Below, one piece after another: positions 6,144 through 7,946 of a stretch of DNA of 7,946 bases. The position numbers and the translations under genes are program-made. The DNA lies in assembly GCA_017694765.1 (NCBI GenBank), contig JADIML010000101.1, positions 1 through 7,946 on the forward strand, given 5' to 3'. The notes below the pieces were generated by a model that ran no database searches, was not told where the DNA came from, and saw only the letters and a list, made by a program, of their open reading frames with translations. Within the stretch, counting starts at the first letter, position 1; each line of letters begins with the position of its first letter. Source of the DNA: Candidatus Scybalomonas excrementavium (lineage in GTDB: Bacteria; Bacillota; Clostridia; Lachnospirales; Lachnospiraceae).

Positions 6144-6893
6144 ATGTTGACAGAAGAAAGACATTTGCAAATTTTGAACTATTTAGAAGAAAAACAAGCA
6201 GTTACGGTAGCAGAATTAACGAAGTTACTAGATAGTTCAGAGTCTACAATTCGAAGAGATTTGACGATTTTAGATAAGCAAAAAAAATTAAAAAAAGTAC
6301 ATGGTGGAGCTACTCGGTTAGAACAAGAATTCGTGACAATGGAGTATGACGTTGGAACAAAAACGAATTTGAATCAAGAGGAGAAAGAGAAAATTGCACG
6401 ATATGCGGCTTCATTAGTGAAGAAAGATGACATGGTTTATTTAGATGCTGGAACAACAACAGAGAAGATGATTGATTATTTAACGGAAAAAAGGGCAACC
6501 TTTGTAACAAATGGTATTGTTCATGCGAAGAAATTAATGAATAAGGGAATTAAAACCATTGTCATTGGAGGAAGACTAAAAGAGACAACAGAAGCTGTTA
6601 TTGGAGTAGAGGCAGTGGAAAACTTGCGAAGATATAATTTTACCAAATGTTTTATGGGAGCCAATGGGATTTCAAAAGAAGGTGGCTTCACTACACCGAC
6701 GAGCGATGAAGCTGTTGTGAAACGAGAAGCCATAAGACGTTCTTTTGCAGCTTATATTTTAGCCGATCATACAAAATTTCTTAGAACAACAGCATTTACC
6801 TTTGCTCAATTAAATGAGGCATGTGTGATTACAGATAGAAAACCAAAGCAGCAAGAATTTAAAGAAGTTGTGATAAAGGAGGTTTTACAATGA
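6144..6893 (+). CDS. fruR: DeoR-family transcriptional regulator of the fructose operon
   Basis: This 249-aa repressor has the usual DeoR-family length. The N-terminal winged helix-turn-helix is at residues 1-57: RHLQILNYLEE, then SSESTIRRDLTILD, then the wing VHGGA at 52-56. The sensor domain follows, with DAGTTTEKM at 101-109, VTNGI at 121-125, GGRLKE at 142-147 and FMGANGIS...GGFTTP at 170-185, the sugar-phosphate-binding pattern of the family. The frame is open back to an ATG at 6057, but that lies upstream of the -10. ATG 6144, preceded by GAGG at 6132-6135, gives the standard MLTEERHLQIL start. It overlaps fruK by four bases. The ligand is probably fructose 1-phosphate because the partner is a 1-phosphofructokinase (inference). 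It probably represses its own operon through the TGAYTGA boxes that cover the -35. Confidence 0.92.
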   Translation: MLTEERHLQILNYLEEKQAVTVAELTKLLDSSESTIRRDLTILDKQKKLKKVHGGATRLEQEFVTMEYDVGTKTNLNQEEKEKIARYAASLVKKDDMVYLDAGTTTEKMIDYLTEKRATFVTNGIVHAKKLMNKGIKTIVIGGRLKETTEAVIGVEAVENLRRYNFTKCFMGANGISKEGGFTTPTSDEAVVKREAIRRSFAAYILADHTKFLRTTAFTFAQLNEACVITDRKPKQQEFKEVVIKEVLQ

Positions 6894-7792
6894 TTTATAC
6901 GGTTACATTTAATCCAGCACTTGATTATGTTGTGCGAGTAGAAGACTTAACACTTGGAATGGTAAATAGAACGAAAGAAGAAGCGATTTATTATGGAGGA
7001 AAGGGAATCAATGTATCAACAGTTCTAAAGAACTTAGGAATAGAAAGTGTAGCACTTGGTTTTGTTGCTGGATTTACAGGAGATGTGATTGAAAAAGGGG
7101 TAAAAGAATTAGGGGTAGCAACTGATTTTATTCATTTGCAAGAAGGCATGAGTCGCATTAATGTGAAAATCCGCTCTAATGAGGAGAGCGAAATTAATGG
7201 ACAAGGTCCTAAAATCGGAGAACTAGAACTTGCTAAATTATTTGAACAATTAAGTAAGCTAGAAAAGGGAGATATTCTTGTGCTTGCAGGAAGTATTCCA
7301 AATAGTTTACCAAGTGATATTTATGAAAAAATTATGGAGCATTTACAAGAGAAAGAAATTCAAATTGTAGTAGATGCAACAAAAGATTTACTATTAAATG
7401 TTTTAAAATATCATCCATTTCTGATTAAGCCAAATAATCATGAATTAGAGGAGGTTTTTCAAGTATCATTAAAGACAGAAGAAGATTTAATTGTATATGG
7501 AAAGAAATTACAGGAAATGGGAGCTAGAAATGTTTTAATTTCAAGAGCTTCTAAGGGCGCAATTTTAATCGATGAGCATCAAAATGTATCCAAAATTGGA
7601 GTTCCAAAAGGAACTGTAAAAAATTCAGTTGGAGCAGGAGATTCTATGGTGGCAGGATTCATTGCTGGATACAGTGAGTCAAAGGATTACCAATATGCGT
7701 TAAAATTAGCAGGGGCGACAGGAAGTGCAACCGCGTTTTCAGAAGGTCTTGCTACAAAAGAGCTTGTGATGGAATTATTAAAACAATTATAA
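6890..7792 (+). CDS. fruK: 1-phosphofructokinase
   Basis: This 300-aa PfkB-family sugar kinase converts fructose 1-phosphate and ATP to fructose 1,6-bisphosphate in the cytoplasm, the step after PTS uptake of fructose. The start MIYTVTFNPALDY is typical of FruK and related LacC kinases. PfkB signatures are GGKGINVS at residues 36-43 and VGAGDSMVAGF at 247-257, with D251 as the probable catalytic base. KPNNHE at 180-185 is another family block. Length is normal and no lesion is seen. AAAGGAGG at 6875-6882 lies 7 nt before the ATG, and the ATGA overlap with the fruR stop indicates coupling. Tagatose-6-phosphate kinase is the main alternative, but the neighbouring FruR-type regulator favours FruK. 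The expected third gene, fruA, is not behind it. No terminator follows the stop. Confidence 0.93.
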   Translation: MIYTVTFNPALDYVVRVEDLTLGMVNRTKEEAIYYGGKGINVSTVLKNLGIESVALGFVAGFTGDVIEKGVKELGVATDFIHLQEGMSRINVKIRSNEESEINGQGPKIGELELAKLFEQLSKLEKGDILVLAGSIPNSLPSDIYEKIMEHLQEKEIQIVVDATKDLLLNVLKYHPFLIKPNNHELEEVFQVSLKTEEDLIVYGKKLQEMGARNVLISRASKGAILIDEHQNVSKIGVPKGTVKNSVGAGDSMVAGFIAGYSESKDYQYALKLAGATGSATAFSEGLATKELVMELLKQL

Positions 7793-7813
7793 AAGAAAAT
7801 AAAAAAATAAATG

Positions 7814-7820
7814 AAGGAGG
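7814..7820 (+). promoter_or_regulatory. Orphan Shine-Dalgarno site, probable remnant of the fruA start
   Basis: AAGGAGG lies 21 nt after the fruK stop, but no start codon opens a gene at the right distance. The overlapping ATG at 7811 gives only a 7-codon frame. In fru operons the fructose PTS gene usually begins here, so this looks like its ribosome site cut off from its gene. The interpretation is inferred. Confidence 0.5.
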
Positions 7821-7839
7821 TAACTAACAGTTAATATAA

Positions 7840-7880
7840 ATCTATAAATATCTATAAAAATATAGAAGTTATTCATAGAT
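7840..7880. repeat. ATCTATAAA boxes in direct and inverted orientation upstream of the partial recombinase gene
   Basis: ATCTATAAAT at 7840-7849 is followed 10 bp later by ATCTATAAAA at 7850-7859. TCTATA-AAAA-TATAGA at 7851-7866 is a perfect palindrome with a 4-nt centre. ATTCATAGAT at 7871-7880 is the reverse complement of the same box with one change. These could be binding sites for the transposition protein at the element end or an operator for its gene. AT-richness favours such matches by chance. Confidence 0.45.
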
Positions 7881-7882
7881 TA

Positions 7883-7891
7883 TGATACAAT
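7883..7891 (+). promoter_or_regulatory. Extended -10 promoter of the partial recombinase gene
   Basis: TGATACAAT at 7883-7891 fits an extended -10 (TGnTAnAAT) and lies 19 nt upstream of the ATG at 7911. No good -35 is seen at the proper distance, which extended -10 promoters tolerate. Confidence 0.5.
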
Positions 7892-7910
7892 CTTATTGAG
7901 GTGATAAATT

Positions 7911-7946
7911 ATGAAGTATTACTCAATAGGAGAATTCGCAAATAAA
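7911..7946 (+). CDS. N-terminus of a MerR-like protein, probable IS607-family serine recombinase (partial, cut by window end)
   Basis: Only twelve codons are present, MKYYSIGEFANK. This matches the start of the MerR-like helix-turn-helix found at the N-terminus of IS607-family TnpA serine recombinases, where YSIGEFA leads into the recognition helix. A good ribosome site, GAGGTGAT at 7898-7905, lies 5 nt upstream, and an extended -10 precedes it. A plain MerR-family regulator begins similarly and cannot be excluded from twelve residues. The transposase reading is favoured by the interrupted fru operon upstream. Confidence 0.6.
   Translation, partial: MKYYSIGEFANK

Larger units (their letters stand above)
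7821..7946 (+). mobile_element. Left end of a probable IS607-family insertion sequence (runs off the window)
   Basis: The left border is set provisionally just after the GG of the orphan AGGAGG at 7815-7820, because IS607-family elements insert next to GG dinucleotides (family knowledge). About 90 nt of AT-rich repeated sequence then precede the start of a gene that resembles the IS607 serine recombinase. No terminal inverted repeats are expected for this family, so the border cannot be fixed from one end. Confidence 0.45.

Noticed and set aside
6521..6733. Minus-strand frames within fruR (also 6310-6510)
   Set aside because: They are antisense to conserved DeoR-family sensor motifs and carry no start signals.
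7811..7834. 7-codon frame starting at the ATG overlapping the orphan Shine-Dalgarno
   Set aside because: It is too short and has no ribosome site of its own; the AAGGAGG it contains is better read as a ribosome site for a missing gene.

Overview
The window looks like chromosome of a low-GC Firmicute. The coding is strongly A/T-biased, Shine-Dalgarno sites are of the GGAGG type, the type I specificity subunit carries the WEQRKL and LITLHQRK signatures, DUF3990 and DUF3791 small proteins are present, and there is a fructose operon of Gram-positive style. I lean to Clostridia, possibly Lachnospiraceae. That is an impression from protein style, not a demonstrated placement.

Region 1 (1-4820) is the distal part of a type I restriction-modification operon. 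It opens inside hsdS at the start of a target-recognition domain. Three small genes follow: a DUF3990 protein resembling an ADP-ribosyltransferase, an 84-aa protein of unknown function, and a DUF3791 protein. They are tightly coupled to one another. Next comes a complete hsdR (1053 aa) and a rho-independent terminator. hsdM and the operon promoter are presumably upstream of the window. The small-gene cassette sits between hsdS and hsdR, the position that the anticodon nuclease gene prrC occupies in the EcoprrI locus. As written, hsdS has no stop codon before the DUF3990 gene, so the two lie in one open frame.

Region 2 (4831-5857) is a tyrosine recombinase gene with all catalytic residues present. 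It is bracketed by a 31-bp inverted repeat matching at 28 of 31 positions. The core of this repeat resembles the hsdS sequence that encodes FHQRK/LHQRK. Recombinases next to type I loci in Firmicutes typically shuffle hsdS specificity domains, so this gene probably belongs with region 1. The inverted repeat around the recombinase itself implies that the gene can flip, or that the repeats are remnants of lost hsdS copies.

Region 3 (5858-7792) is a fructose operon. A 10-bp-phased array of TGAYTGA boxes runs into a near-consensus promoter, followed by fruR (DeoR family) and fruK (1-phosphofructokinase), which overlap by four bases. The fructose PTS gene fruA would be expected next. Instead there is a good Shine-Dalgarno sequence with no gene behind it.

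Region 4 (about 7821-7946) is AT-rich and contains repeated ATCTATAAA boxes, an extended -10 promoter, and the first 12 codons of a MerR-like protein that reads like the N-terminus of an IS607-family serine recombinase. I infer an insertion sequence that landed at the 5' edge of fruA. The right window edge cuts it off.
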